DNA of 64,000 nt from Pictodentalium vernedei. Taxonomy: Eukaryota > Mollusca > Scaphopoda > Dentaliida > Dentaliidae. Shown here piece after piece: positions 9,881 to 20,157 of the stretch. The translations under genes were made by a program, and so were the position numbers. Positions within the stretch are counted from its first letter, which is position 1. Every line of letters starts with the position of its first letter. Where the stretch lies: NCBI GenBank assembly GCA_031216915.1, contig CM062291.1, positions 32,492,484 to 32,556,483 on the forward strand, read 5' to 3'. The notes beneath the pieces are model-generated. The model saw nothing but the letters and a program-made list of their open reading frames with translations, was not told the DNA's origin and searched no databases.

Positions 9881-10435
9881 TTAATGCCATATCATTCTGT
9901 AGGTAAGTATATAAGATGTTTAACTGTGACTCCGTTGATGCCATATCGTTTTGAAGGAAAGTATATAAGGTGTTTGGCTTGCTGAATTAGTTAATGATGT
10001 TCTTTAGGTAAGCATATAAGGTGTTTTGCTAGCTAACTCAGTCAATTCCCCATCATTCAGTAGGAAAGCATATAAGGTTATTAGCTTTGACAGTGTTAAT
10101 GCTACATCATTCTTGGTGTAAACATATAAGGTGTTTTGCTAGCTAACTCAGTCAATTCCTCATCATTCAGTAGGAAAGCATATAAGGTTATTAGCTTTGA
10201 CAGTGTTAATGCTACATCATTCTGTGGTGTTTAGCTGGCTGACTCAGTTAATGCCACATCATTCAATAGGTAAGTACATATAATGTGTTCAGCGGTGTCT
10301 GGGTTAATGCCACATCATTCTGGGGGTAAGTATATTAGATGTCTGGCTGTGATTCAGTTAATGCCTCATCATTCTATAGGTAAGTATATAAGGTGTTTAG
10401 CTATGATTCAGTTAATGCCACATGGTCCTGTAAGA
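9881..10435 (+). repeat. Minisatellite block B, about ten degenerate exon/donor units
   Basis: Units of about 50-58 bp have the form GTTAATGCCACATCATTC, then TGTAGGTAAGTATATAAGG, then TGTTTAGCTGTGACTCA. Several keep a perfect GTAAGTA donor (near 9900, 10268, 10325, 10378), while others have decayed (GGAAAGCATA). A 117-bp higher-order duplication (about 10020-10135 and 10136-10252) is visible. It continues the array begun at 8733 and is cut on the right by the LINE. Confidence 0.9.
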
Positions 10436-10466
10436 GGCATCTGGCCTAAACAGGAAGAAACATGAT

Positions 10467-10832
10467 ATGAGCTATTTGGAAAATATTACACGGATAGTAG
10501 GAACAGAAGTCAAAGACATCACAAATGCTCGGAGAATAGGTAGATGGGAAGAGAAAGCCAACAGGCCACGAGCTGTCAAAGTATCATTTAATAATACAGA
10601 ATCAAAAAAGAAATTTCTTAGAAGTCTACCGAAGCTCAAGGAGGTAGAAAATGACGAAACAGGCCTGAAGGACTTGAGATTTACACACGATATGACAATA
10701 ACAGAAAGGGACGTGAATAAAGAATTGCATAAAGAGGCAAAAGCTAAAAATGAAAATGCTACGGGAAACTTCAAATATATAGTTTGGGGGCCTCCATGGG
10801 AGAGGAAGCTACTCCGAGTGAAAAGGATATGA
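10467..10832 (+). pseudogene. LINE ORF1 fragment (C-terminal part)
   Basis: This 121-codon frame contains RPRAVKVSFNNTESKKKFLR, then LRFTHDMTITERDVNKELHK and WGPPWERKLLRVKR. This pattern (a short RNA-binding-like strand, then 'hDhT..ER', then a basic end) is typical of the ORF1/linker segment preceding the endonuclease in CR1-like elements. It lacks an N-terminus, so the element is probably 5'-truncated. Confidence 0.65.
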
Positions 10833-10906
10833 GAAATACACAACCAACCCAAACTGTAAAAACGTTATTGGTAAAGGATGTAAATACGTTAAAATTTTAA
10901 AATACT

Positions 10907-11497
10907 GTGACACTGAAAAAATGGTATAACACAAAAAGGAATAACAGTATAAAATGTATATATACAAATGCTGATAGCTTATTAAACAAGATGGATGAAT
11001 TAAAAAAACGGTATATTACAGACAAGGTCCCACCAGATATTATAGCGATTACAGAAGTACTACCGAAAAAATGCAGATACAAAATAACAAAAGCTGAAAT
11101 TTCAATTGATGGCTACGATATGTTCCCGTCTGAATTTCCAGAGCAAAACGCTAGAGGAACCGTAATATATGTCAGAAACGAACTTCAGGCAGTTGAGGTC
11201 CAGATGGAGTCAACATTTAAAGAAAATATATGGGTTAAAATCAATATAGGAGAAAGGAAAGATATACTCGTCGGTTGCATATACAAGAGCCCAACTTCAA
11301 CACAGAAAAACCTTGATAACCTCTACGCACTGATACGGAAGATTGGTAGTATGGATAAAAAATGCAGCAACATAATTATACAGAGAGATTTTAACTATCC
11401 GGATGTAAACTGGAACTCCTGGACAACGAAGGATTCAGAGAGTGATAAACTAATCGAAGCTTTACGAGACAGCTATCTGAAACAAATGATAACATGA
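10907..11497 (+). pseudogene. LINE endonuclease domain (APE type)
   Basis: The 196-residue frame has the APE-endonuclease order: YTNADSLLNKMDEL (the usual N-A-L motif), PPDIIAITEV (metal-binding E), then GTVIYVRNEL, then GCIYKSPTS, then IIIQRDFNYPDVNW, where the usual GDFN is changed to RDFN. The Gly to Arg change beside the catalytic Asp suggests loss of activity. The frame stops at 11495. The domain continues out of frame as PSLLDLVITNEPS and GRSDHFVIEYNF (11520-11640). Confidence 0.85.
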
Positions 11498-11566
11498 CCC
11501 ACAAGGGCAAGAGTTAACCAAACACCATCATTACTCGACCTCGTCATAACAAATGAACCTAGCTGC

Positions 11567-12436
11567 ATGGATGCTATCACTATTACAGACCCACTCGGTC
11601 GAAGCGATCATTTTGTAATAGAATACAACTTTCTATGTAATTTGGATTACAAAGAAGAGACACAAGACCACAAGCGAAATTACAACAGAGCAGATTTCTG
11701 TAATATCAAGAAGGACTTGCAGGTAAACTGGGAGACAATACTGACAGGATTGGAAGTAGACGACATGGTTAATATCCTCATGGAAAAGGTAGAGTCGGCG
11801 GTTGGTAAGTTTACACCAACAAAGAGAAGCTGAATACAGAAAGGCCAAATAGCACTGACCACAGAGTCAGTGAAAGAGATAAGGCACAAGCACAGGCTCT
11901 GGGAGAAATATATAGTGAATAGGACACAAGAAAACTACAACTACTACTGTAAGGCTAGAAACAAGGTAACAAAAATGATAAGAAAGGAAAGGAAAAGCAG
12001 AGAGAAGGATATAGCACATTCAGCAAAAAATAACAGTAAAAACTTTTGGAGATATGTAAATTCGAAAAGGAAAACCAGAACTGGCGTATCAGAGCTACAA
12101 AAGGAAGTAAATGGGGAAATTATTACAGCCACCAGCGATGAGGACAAGGCAAATGTCCTAGCAGAATTTTTCAGCAGTGTTTTCACAAACGATACCGCAA
12201 CAGAAACCCCTATGCTAAGCCAAAAATTTAGCCAAAGCAATGAAAAAGAGCAACCATTCCAAAGAGATGAGGTATACAAACTTCTGAGAAAACTAGATAT
12301 ATCAAAATCGGCGGGTCCAGATAAAATGCACCAAAGGCTTCTAAAAGAACTGGCAGATGTTATTGATGAGCCACTAACAAAGATCTACAACAAATCATAT
12401 GAATCGGGGATAGTACCAAGACTCTGGAAAACATAA
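11567..12436 (+). pseudogene. LINE endonuclease end and linker to reverse transcriptase
   Basis: Two frames cover this part. 11567-11833 has the final endonuclease motif GRSDHFVIEY (SDH catalytic His). 11870-12436 has a basic helical linker, KRKTRTGVSEL, and then the first RT motifs FFSSVFTNDTAT and KLDISKSAGPDKMHQRLLKE. They are joined across a frame break at 11833-11870. The second ends at a stop just before the PIFKKG-like segment. Confidence 0.85.
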
Positions 12437-12465
12437 CCGCCATTTTTAAAAAGGGGAGTAAGAAA

Positions 12466-12985
12466 ATGGCATCCAACTACAGGCCGGTTAGCCTCACCAG
12501 CATCTTGGGTAAGACGATGGAGAAACTTATAAGAAAAAAAATACTTGAGCATATGACCAAAAACAAACTTCTTAGTAACCTGCAATTTGGCTTCATTGGT
12601 GGTAGATCGACAACACTGCAGCTAATTAAGGTCCTGGACGAATGGACTACGGCTCTAGATAATGGCGCAAGCATAGACACCATATACATGGATTTTATGA
12701 AGGCATTTGATAAGGTGCATCACAGGAGACTAATAAAGAAACTTCAAGCATATGGCATTAATGATAAAACATGCAAGTGGGTAGAAAGCTTCTTGAACAA
12801 TAGAGCTTCTTGAGACAAAGAGTCCAACTAAATGGTAAATTCTCAACCTGGCATAATGTGACAAGTGGAATACCACAGGGATCAGTATTAGGACCAATAC
12901 TGTTTGTAGTTTTTATAAATGACCTGCCAGACTGTGTCAAATCAAAAGTACTAATGTTTGCTGATGACACAAAGCTATAAAAACA
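12466..12985 (+). pseudogene. LINE reverse transcriptase palm
   Basis: The frame 12466-12813 contains NYRPVSLTSILGKTMEKLIR, then LQFGFIGGRSTTLQLI and IYMDFMKAFDKVHHRRLI, where the first catalytic Asp is present. After a shift at about 12810 the next frame gives [20 protein letters not shown] and [10 protein letters not shown], so the catalytic ADD is intact. A stop follows within 'KL*KQ'. Confidence 0.93.
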
Positions 12986-13058
12986 GATAACAGATAGTAC
13001 AGATACTGCAATACTACAAACAGATTTAGATGAACTGTATGACTGGAGTGAAAAATGG

Positions 13059-13862
13059 TTGTTGAAATTCCACTCAGATAAATGTAAAGTAATGTCAATC
13101 AGAAATAGAAATCAACCAGAAACTACCTCAAGCTACATCATGAGAAGATACGAAGGAGGAGAAACTAAACTGGAAAAAATTGAGGCTGAAAAAGATATAG
13201 GAGTAACTATCGATCAACATCTCAGCTTTGAACAACATATGCAAAATCAGATCAACAAGGCAAACCAGCTGGTGGGAATTATAAGAAGAACTTTCACCTA
13301 TCTTGATCTTGAAACCTTCAGTCTGCTATTTAAAGCTCTAGTGAGACCACATGTTGAGTATGCGGCATGTGTGTGGAACCCATACAGAAAGAAGGATATT
13401 ATAGATATTGAAAATGTCCAAAGACGAGCAACTAAACTAGTAGCAAATTTAAAAGACCTGCCATATGAAGAAAGACTGAAAAGACTGAAACTGCCAACAC
13501 TAAAATTTAGACGTTTGTGTGGAGATATGATTGAGACCTTTAAAATTATCAGGGGAATATATGATGAGGAAGTAACAGAGGGAATATTTGAGCTTCAACC
13601 ACCAGACAGTATAACCAGAGGACACAGCTTCAAATTAAGAAAACAGCGATCAATTAAGGACAACAAAAAACACTACTTCACAAGAAGAGTGGTAGAACAT
13701 TGGAACAACCTTCCAGAAGAAATAGTACAAGCAGAGGACATAAAACAGTTTGAAGTTATGTTGGACAGGCACTGGGTGGCACATCCAATGAGATACACGT
13801 ACGCAACAGAGTACGACCATATGTATAAGAATAAAGAGAAGTCGGAAAAGCAGAGGACATAA
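13059..13862 (+). pseudogene. LINE reverse transcriptase C-terminal region
   Basis: The 267-residue frame begins at FHSDKCKVMSI, just after WSEKWLLK. It includes DIGVTIDQHLSFEQH, then INKANQLVGIIRRTF, LVRPHVEYAACVWNPY, IENVQRRATKLV and LKLPTLKFRRLCGDM, ending with HYFTRRVVEHWNNLPEEIV. This is the standard post-RT 'thumb' region of jockey/CR1-group elements. Its last 117 bp are repeated immediately downstream (13859-13976). Confidence 0.9.
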
Positions 13863-14084
13863 AACAGTTTGAAGTTATGTTGTACAGGCACTGGGCGGCA
13901 CATCCAATGAGATACACGTACACAACAGAGTACGACCATGTGTATAAGAATAAAGAGAAGTCGGAAATGAAGACTAAAACAAGTGAGGAAAAAGAAATCA
14001 CCCATCTAAGAGAGCCAAATAAAGAAGAGCCAGCGATGCTCTTTCGTTTGGAATGAACATAGGTAGACATAGGTAGACATAGGT

Positions 14085-15150
14085 AGGTAGATATTAGGTG
14101 TTTATGGCTGGCTGACCCAGTTAATGCTACATTATTCTATAGCTAAGTATATAAGGTGTTTAGCTGTGACTCAGTTAATGCTACATCCTTCTGTAGGTAA
14201 GTTTTTAGGTGTTTAGCTGTGACTCAGTTAATGCCACATATTCTATAGGTAAGTATATAAGGTGTTTAGCTATGATTCAGTTAATGCCACATGGTCCGGT
14301 AAGTAAGTATATTATGTATTTATGGCTGGCTGATCCAGTTAATGCCACACCATTCTATAGGTAGGTATATAAGGTGTTTAGCTGTGACTCAGTTAATGCC
14401 ACATCTTTCTGTAGGTAAGTATATATAAGTTGTCAGTCAGCAGCTGACTCAGTTAATGCTACATCATTCTTTTTGTTCTATAATTTTATATATTCTATAT
14501 GTAAGTATATAATGTGTTTAGCTGTGACCCAGTTAATGCCACATCATTCTATATGTAAGTATAATGTGTTTAGCGGTGACCCAGTTAATGCCACATCATT
14601 CTATATGTAAGTATATAATGTGTTTAGCTGTGACCCAGTTAATGCTACATCATTCTATATGTAAGTATATAATGTGTTTAGCGGTGACCCAGTTAATGCC
14701 ACATCATTCTATATGTAAGTATATAATGTGTTTGGCTGTGACCCAGTTAATGCTACATCATTCTATATGTAAGTATATAATGTGCTTAGCGGTGACCCAG
14801 TTAATGCCACATCATTCTATATGTAAGTATATAATGTGTTTAGCAGTGACCCAGTTAATGCCACACCATTCAATATGTAAGTATATAATGTGTTTAGCTG
14901 TGACCCAGTTAATGCCACATCATTCTATATGTAAGTATATAATGTGTTTAACTGTGACCCAGTTAATGCCACATCATTCTATATTTAAGTATATAATGTG
15001 TTTTGCTGTGACCCAGTTAATGCCACATCATTCTATATGTAAGTATATAAAGTGTTTAGCTGTGACTCAGTTAATGCCACATTATCCTGTAGGTAAGTAT
15101 GTGAGGTGTTTATCAATGGGTGACTCAGTTAATGCTACATCATTCGATAC
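14085..15150 (+). repeat. Minisatellite block C, about 19 exon/donor units
   Basis: The right-hand part (about 14560-15070) is a regular 54-bp array: CCAGTTAATGCCACATCATT, CTATATGTAAGTATATAATG, TGTTTAGCGGTGA. Most units keep GTAAGTATATA, a near-consensus 5' splice site, with ATAT or TAG before it. Because 54 is divisible by 3, one frame stays open through the array (14564-15220). It is not a gene. The left units (14100-14530) are more diverged and vary in length. Confidence 0.95.
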
Positions 15151-15170
15151 GTTCTATATTATATCTAGAG

Positions 15171-15320
15171 GATCTCAAACTCGTGATGTTTGGATAAAAG
15201 ATTTTTTGAAACTTGTTTGATGAATTTGATTTACAACGAGCCTTTAGACGAGTCGTGAATCGAATTCATCAAACAAGTTTCAAAAAATCTTATATCCAAA
15301 CATCAGGAGTTAAAGATTCT
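15171..15320. repeat. Long palindrome, about 60-bp arms
   Basis: CTCGTGATGTTTGGATAAAA onward is mirrored by TTATATCCAAACATCAGGAG. The centre is CGAGCCTTTAGACGAGTCG. The inner arms are GAAACTTGTTTGATGAATT and its complement. Confidence 0.8.
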
Positions 15321-15339
15321 GTATATCACATGAATTTTC

Positions 15340-15530
15340 GAATGTTTTTTACACTTTTTATCTCAGCAAAACCATATGTGACACCTCATTGGAACGAGCA
15401 CATTCCAATAAGGGGGTCACATGATATGGTTTTATTGAAATTTTATTTTAAATGAATTTTTATCAACAGCTCAATTTGTAAAATATGTGGAAGGATACTG
15501 CCATTTCATTAGTTAAAGACTTAATGAATG
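15340..15530. repeat. Decayed palindromic TTAA-family element
   Basis: It shows the ATATCATGTGA subfamily with short arms (AACGAGCACATTCC) and the flanking phrases CAGCTCAATTTGTAAA and ATATGTGGAAGGATA. Neither terminus is intact. From 15531 to 16027 I see no further feature. Confidence 0.6.
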
Positions 15531-16027
15531 GCACACTGTTCTGAAGATAAGAAAATAAGGTGTTTAGGTATAACCTTGCCAAGCAAGTTGATAATTTTTA
15601 AGAATTTCTAAATGCTGAAAGTGATGAAATATGTATTAAATGATTCATCAAACAAGTATTCATGTTAAATCCAGTAAATTAGTTTCAATTCTAAGCTACC
15701 TTTATGAATGAAAATCAGGGGATATTGGTCACCTGTGAGTGTATCAAGGGAGACAATTTGTTACAAACTAGACATAATCTCCACTTCTGATCTTTATACA
15801 CTAAAAGAGATCCACTCTTTACTACACTCCTCTCCTGCCTATTTAGAGCTATTTACATCTTCTTCGGGTAAGCAGGAATGCATATGGTTGTCCAAGCAAG
15901 GAGATGTATAAATTATTCACAAAAATAGTCAAGTATTTACAACTATGTTGCTAAAAATCATATCAGATCCTTGGGTTAGAAAAGAATATTCACTGATATA
16001 ATGTATTTAGCCTTCTTGTCAGGAATA

Positions 16028-17290
16028 CAGTAGAACACTGTTAATTGAATAGCCACTTGGCCAATGAAAAATATTCAATTAACCCTTTGCATAACACAGT
16101 ATTTTAGAAAAATAAATTTATTTTCACATTTTTTTCAATAAAACCACACAAATATATTTTTCTGCGATTCGAAGTAAAGTCAGAAAAATGATATCTCAGG
16201 CATTTCCTATTTAGAAATGTAATGGGGAGGTGTTGCTGTCACGTGATGTTGTCAGCCAATGACCGCATTGGCGGTAATCATTCAGTTTTGAATGTGAATT
16301 AAGAGAAATTATCATTTTAGCCGTGTTCGGCGAACGCATTAGACTTACCCAATGGTATCTGGGTTAGGGTTACATTCTAAAACAAACACAATATTTTTTT
16401 TTATGTCCCATGTGGGTTTTTTTTCTGTTTTTTTTTACTATGTGCAAGACTGTAGTAACCGAGCAGAGTTTACAGTGTATATCCGACACTATAAGTTACG
16501 CCTGGCATTTGTTTCGGATAACAGGTTTCCATAGTTTTTATTCCTTTCCAAAAAATAATAATAATAACAATAATCTGAAAGGTTATCTATGGTTTTTCCT
16601 GGACGGCCACGTAACAGCTATCTTTATTTCGTTTGCTTTGTTTATTTTGGTGAAAATAAAAGACAGCCAGCTAGTCAGCTTACACGGTTACATGCAAAAT
16701 GAGTTTTGTGTTTTAATTTGCATGTGATTTCGTCGGGAAAGTATGGGACATATGGATACCATTAGAACCAGCTCAGTGAGCTGATTCTTATAATATCTAT
16801 ATTTGTATGTATGGTTTTATTGAGAAACTTCCGAGATATTTTAGCTTGTGTTAGGCTTAATCTTGTTAATTTTCTGGCCATTTTTGGGCACTGTGTAAGG
16901 TAAAGGATTAATAGCAGTTTGCAATTAAAAGGGATTTAGTCGGTGTCTGTATTCTAGCAATAAACTGGGCATATATTCTATTATATCTTTTTTGACAGAG
17001 CTCATGGAGCTCTGTCAAATAAGTTATAAAATATGAAGTGCCTGATGGGATGTACTGAGGTCAAATAGATCTATAAACAAGGAGAATTTTATTCTTTTTA
17101 GGGTAATTTCTCGACATGATGACAAATTTCTCTATTCAATAAGAGCAGTTTACTCAGTAACCTGCATGTAATTAACAGGTCAAATTTGTACTGAAGATAT
17201 GGTAAATGGTTTTGTGTTAAGAAGTTATATTAAATTGACAGGATTATTTAATTAAGAGATATCCAATTAAGTGTGCTTCACAGTGTCTGT
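16028..17290 (+). mobile_element. TA-flanked non-autonomous element (CAGTGGAACC family), interrupted
   Basis: The left end is TA|CAGTAGAACACTGTTAATTG. The central palindrome at about 16978-17028 is ATCTTTTTTGACAGAGCTC. The right end is GATATCCAATTAAGTGTG, then CTTCACAGTG. The TTAA element at 16079-16911 sits in it, and removal of that element leaves a continuous family sequence. Confidence 0.75.
16079..16911. mobile_element. TTAA element, 830 bp, nested in a TA element
   Basis: It runs from TTAACCCTTTGCATAACACAG to CACTGTGTAAGGTAAAGGATTAA's complement-matched end. The ends are clearly related to the short palindromic family but the interior differs. A palindrome (ACCAGCTCAGTGAGCTGATT) lies at about 16765-16785. 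Comparison with the uninterrupted relatives at 30426 and 45797 shows exact insertion at a TTAA. No open frame of convincing length is present. Confidence 0.75.
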
Positions 17291-17424
17291 CTGGTGTTAA
17301 ATGAACTCTTATCGCCTTGTATGGAAATTTATTCTGCCAGCTACAAGCCATGCAAGTTATCATATCAGTTCCAAAGTTTCTTGATTCCGGTCCAGAAGAA
17401 TTCTATTGGCACTGCCATGAAGTA

Positions 17425-17805
17425 CCGTATTTACTCTATGTATTGGGACACTCTGTGATTTGGGACACACATTTTTTCTAGAAAACTATATTATTTTTAT
17501 GCTCCAAAGTTTGGGACATTCAGGAGATTTGTTTCCAGTTGACCCGTCGCTAGTAGCAGACGACAATCATAAAAAAAATGCGCTCGTTCCAATGAGGGAT
17601 CATAAGCTATGTTTTGGAAGCAAAAAGTGAAAATATAAAAAAAATTGGACGGCGATTTTCGTATATAGTGATGGAAAAAGAATCACACACATCTTTATTC
17701 AGCATCAAATCAAGACCAGGCTGTGTTCTTTTCCCATTTTCTAAGAATTGGGACACCTGTGAAATTAATTATTTTTAGCTGTCCCAATACATAGAGTAAA
17801 TACGG
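17425..17805. mobile_element. TA-flanked MITE with CCGTATTTACTC termini
   Basis: The perfect inverted ends CCGTATTTACTCTATGTATT and its complement at 17780-17805 are flanked by TA on both sides. It sits in a TA inside the mariner coding relic. It carries a piece of the GCTTCCAAAACATAG palindromic element (17580-17640). A second copy is at 61144-62087. Confidence 0.85.
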
Positions 17806-18037
17806 TACTCATTCACAGCAGCTTTCATGTGATTGTCATCTGCATGATGTTTGCCACAAAGATGTTCCTTCAGTTTTGGAAAGAGATGGCGGAAGTCACT
17901 TGTAGACAAATCTGGAGAATTTGGGGGGGGGGGGGGGGGGAGGGGGGGAGGAAACCACATTATCACACAGATGCTTTTTCCAAACGTGAGGTGTGTGATG
18001 AAGCATTGTCATGTAAAAGCAGAACCCCATCAGTAAG

Positions 18038-18291
18038 CAAGCCTGGAAATAAGCAGACTGTCATATGCAGAATGAGGTCCCCAAAGGATGAATTTGGTGA
18101 TGCTACCCTGTACAACAGGGTAGCATCACTAAATTTACCCTCTGTGAACATCAATCTGAATCAAGGTTTCAGGCCTGAACAGAAAGAGGTGCCCAGAGGA
18201 TACACTGGCCTACTGTATAGGATAGCATCAACAAATTCACCCTGTGGGGGACCTCATTTAACAAATGACAGATTGCTTATTTCCAGGCTTG
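18038..18291. repeat. hAT-like MITE, CAAGCCTG family
   Basis: The inverted ends CAAGCCTGGAAATAAGC and its complement bound a 254-bp element. The central palindrome is GATGCTACCCTGTACAAC. The 8-bp flanks TCAGTAAG and GCAGTGAG match at 6 of 8 positions. It is inserted in the mariner relic. Confidence 0.85.
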
Positions 18292-18440
18292 GCAGTGAGC
18301 ATTCCTCAGCTGTTTTTTGTACTGGACACTCTCAGTTGTTGAAACAAAGCAGCATAATAAGTACCAGTGATAATCTTCTGATCCTCCAGGTTGTCAATAA
18401 GAATTGTAATTCATCAGTTAAATTTGACCTTGTTGTTCTT

Positions 18441-19208
18441 TTTGAACTCGCAATTTGATTGGCTGAGAATCGGTCGGCTCCGTGCTCTAATCTCAAGTAA
18501 ATCCACTCTTACTGTGCTCCAATTGCCGAAAACGGGGCAATTTGAACATGGTATCCACACTATGTGCAAGCAACGGTACTAAACTGCTCCTATCACAGAT
18601 CGAACACCCCAGAGTGGTTTCCTCTGTAAATTCGCTCATGGCAAATAGACCGAGATCGAAAATGACATTTTTTTTTATTGTTCTTCTTCAAATAAAACGG
18701 GTTTGGAGAATTTTTTCACTTCAAACTATGACAGGAATTACAATGGAGATAAACTTCTCTTGTTTCATGAGAAGTAATTGCATCAGTTTTACTTACTGCA
18801 CTGCAAGGAAATCAGCAAACACTTCTCTTTTTCTAATTTCCGCATGCCATAGAATCAAGGGCACTGGTTTAGTTTACAATGGTATGGCAGGGGTTCAAAC
18901 CCACGCCAAGAGAGCTTCCTTCGGCACCAACTGCCTCGAGAGAGAGAATTCTGTGTGATCTGTACTGGTCTCGTATGTACTTGGTTAACTAGAATTCACT
19001 TTTTTTGGCTCTGTCGGTGGCTGAGTGGTGTGTGGTTCAGTATAGTTTCGCAAGGCCGTTGGTGTCGAAGGCTGTTGGCAGCCAAAAGGGCCGTACATGA
19101 GGGCCTGAGAAATGGATTTTTAACTTGTTAGGCCTCTCATGTGCATTCGGTAATGGGTTAATCTATTATATCTTGTTTGATAGAGCTCAGTGGCTATTCA
19201 GTTGATAG
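18441..19208. other. Unassigned intronic sequence
   Basis: A frame at 18542-18958 is open for 138 codons but shows no family resemblance. A segment at 19010-19140 (GGTGGCTGAGTGGTGTG, then GCCTGAGAAATGG) resembles the ends of the repeat family seen at 45400-45690. Nothing else could be named. Confidence 0.35.
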
Positions 19209-19216
19209 GGGTCCAC

Positions 19217-19469
19217 CAGGCCTGAAAATAAGCTGTCTGACATTTGCAAAATGAGGTCCCCAGAGGGTGAATTTGATGATGCTATTCCATACACTGGGCC
19301 AATTTATCGCCTGGGTACCTCTTTCAGTTTAGCTTTGAGGCCCTGATTCAGAATGAGGTTCCCAGAGGGTAAATTTAGTGATGCTACCCTGCTGTGCAGG
19401 GTAGCATCACTAAATTCACCCTCTGGGGACCTCATTTTGCAGATGACAGTGTGCTTATTTTCTGGCTTG
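19217..19469. repeat. hAT-like MITE, CAAGCCTG family
   Basis: It runs from CAGGCCTGAAAATAAGC to the complementary end at 19453-19469. The 8-bp flanks are GGGTCCAC and GGTTCCAC (7 of 8). The central palindrome is GATGCTACCCTGCTGTG with GTAGCATC. Confidence 0.85.
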
Positions 19470-19595
19470 GGTTCCACCATACATAGTATTTGCTTCAGAT
19501 GTCTGTTATATTGTTTGATGTCTGACAGCTAAATTCATTGAGCATTAAGCATACCATCAGTATCAAATATTAAAGATTCACTTTATTTCTTTCAG

Positions 19596-19675
19596 GAGAC
19601 GCCTACCAGTAGTAATGGTCAGAAATCACATGGCTGAATCAACAAAGGCAGCAACCACATTTATTGAACAGGGAC
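19596..19675 (+). CDS. IMP3: IMP3 exon encoding RRLPVVMVRNHMAES...FIEQG
   Basis: The acceptor TTTATTTCTTTCAG ends at 19595 and the donor GTATCC begins at 19676. The first G completes the split Arg codon from the previous exon. Then come 26 codons, from RRLPVVMVRNHM to AATTFIEQG, and the last C opens the next codon. It forms the first half of the S4 RNA-binding domain, with the conserved RRRLP entry and the helix ending in FIEQGH. Length and phase agree with the neighbouring exons. The donor GTATCC is weaker than the other donors of the gene. Confidence 0.94.
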
Positions 19676-19710
19676 GTATCCTTTGAAACTTCCTGCTACA
19701 TTTGCAGTTA

Positions 19711-20110
19711 CAGTGGAGCCCACTTAATTGGATATCTCTTAACTGAATAACCCTGTTAATTGAATATAATTTCCCAACACAAAACCATTTACCATACCTC
19801 CAGTACAAATTTGACCTATTAATTGAATATAGGTTATAGAGTAAACTCCTGTTAATTGAATAAAAAATCTTGTAACCTGTCGAGAAATTACCCTGACTCT
19901 GCCCAGTTTGCCTTTGTATTTGGCCTCAATACATCCATTACAGGTATTTAATCTATTATATCTTGTTTGACAGAGCTCATGGAGCTCTGTCAAACTAGAT
20001 ATAATAGAATAAATGCTAAGTTTCTCTCTAGAATACAGGAAAGTGACACAGTCCCTGTTAATTGAATAATTTTCATTGGCAAAATGGCTATCCACTTAAC
20101 GGTTCCACTG
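19711..20110 (-). mobile_element. TA-flanked non-autonomous element (CAGTGGAACC family)
   Basis: It is flanked by TA and its ends are CAGTGGAGCCCACTTAATTG and the complement of CACTTAACGGTTCCACTG. It is the inverse orientation of 30426-30853. The central palindrome is TCTTGTTTGACAGAGCTC, mirrored at about 19962-20015. The ends resemble pogo-group TA transposons. Confidence 0.85.
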
Positions 20111-20157
20111 TATTACTCACTTGACAAACCATTATGAGCTACTATCATCCTTTTGTA

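Larger units (their letters stand above)
8823..9884. mobile_element. TTAA-flanked element inserted in the minisatellite
   Basis: The termini are TTAACTCCTTACATGCTGC on the left and GCAGGTTAAGAGTTAA on the right, whose complement is TTAACTCTTAACCTGC. Left of it the array reads ...GGCAG, and right of it TTAATGCCATATCATTC, so the TTAA of one repeat unit (GTTAATGCC) is the duplicated target. A second TTAA element (8957-9775) is nested inside. The part between 9776 and 9880 carries a palindrome. Confidence 0.75.
10436..14084 (+). mobile_element. CR1/jockey-group LINE, decayed, inserted in the minisatellite
   Basis: It carries an ORF1-like piece, an APE-type endonuclease, a reverse transcriptase and the usual C-terminal region, all in the IMP3 sense orientation. 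Frames are broken at about 11497, 11833, 12436, 12813 and 12978. The left flank is the array phrase CCACATGGTCCTGTAAG. The array resumes on the right at ATTAGGTGTTTATGGCTGG. The 3' end is a short tandem tail of ATAGGTAGAC units (14058-14084), as is common in CR1/L2-type LINEs. A 117-bp tandem duplication lies at 13741-13976. Confidence 0.88.
17300..18440 (-). pseudogene. mariner transposase relic, C-terminal half, with two nested MITEs
   Basis: On the minus strand the pieces read in order. First is IDNLEDQKIITGTYYAALF (about 18330-18395). Next is GVLLLHDNASSHTSR (about 18000-18030), which holds the second catalytic Asp in HDNA. Then come SPDLSTSDFRHLFPKLKEHL (about 17860-17925) with the third Asp, and KAAVNEYF and EFFWTGIKKLW (about 17390-17425). 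These are the DD34D mariner landmarks. The hAT-like MITE 18038-18291 separates the first two pieces. The TA element 17425-17805 splits the NEYF Tyr codon at its TA. In-frame stops and a G tract at 17923-17950 show it is dead. The N-terminal half is absent. Confidence 0.85.

Noticed and set aside
9881-15150. CRISPR-like appearance of regularly spaced repeats
   Set aside because: Units are contiguous and degenerate, with no unique spacers. The context is a eukaryotic intron, and the unit derives from an IMP3 exon end.
14564-15220. 218-codon open frame with an 18-residue repeat
   Set aside because: It is the translation of the 54-bp minisatellite, whose period is a multiple of three. The repeat comes from an exon/intron junction read in a different frame.
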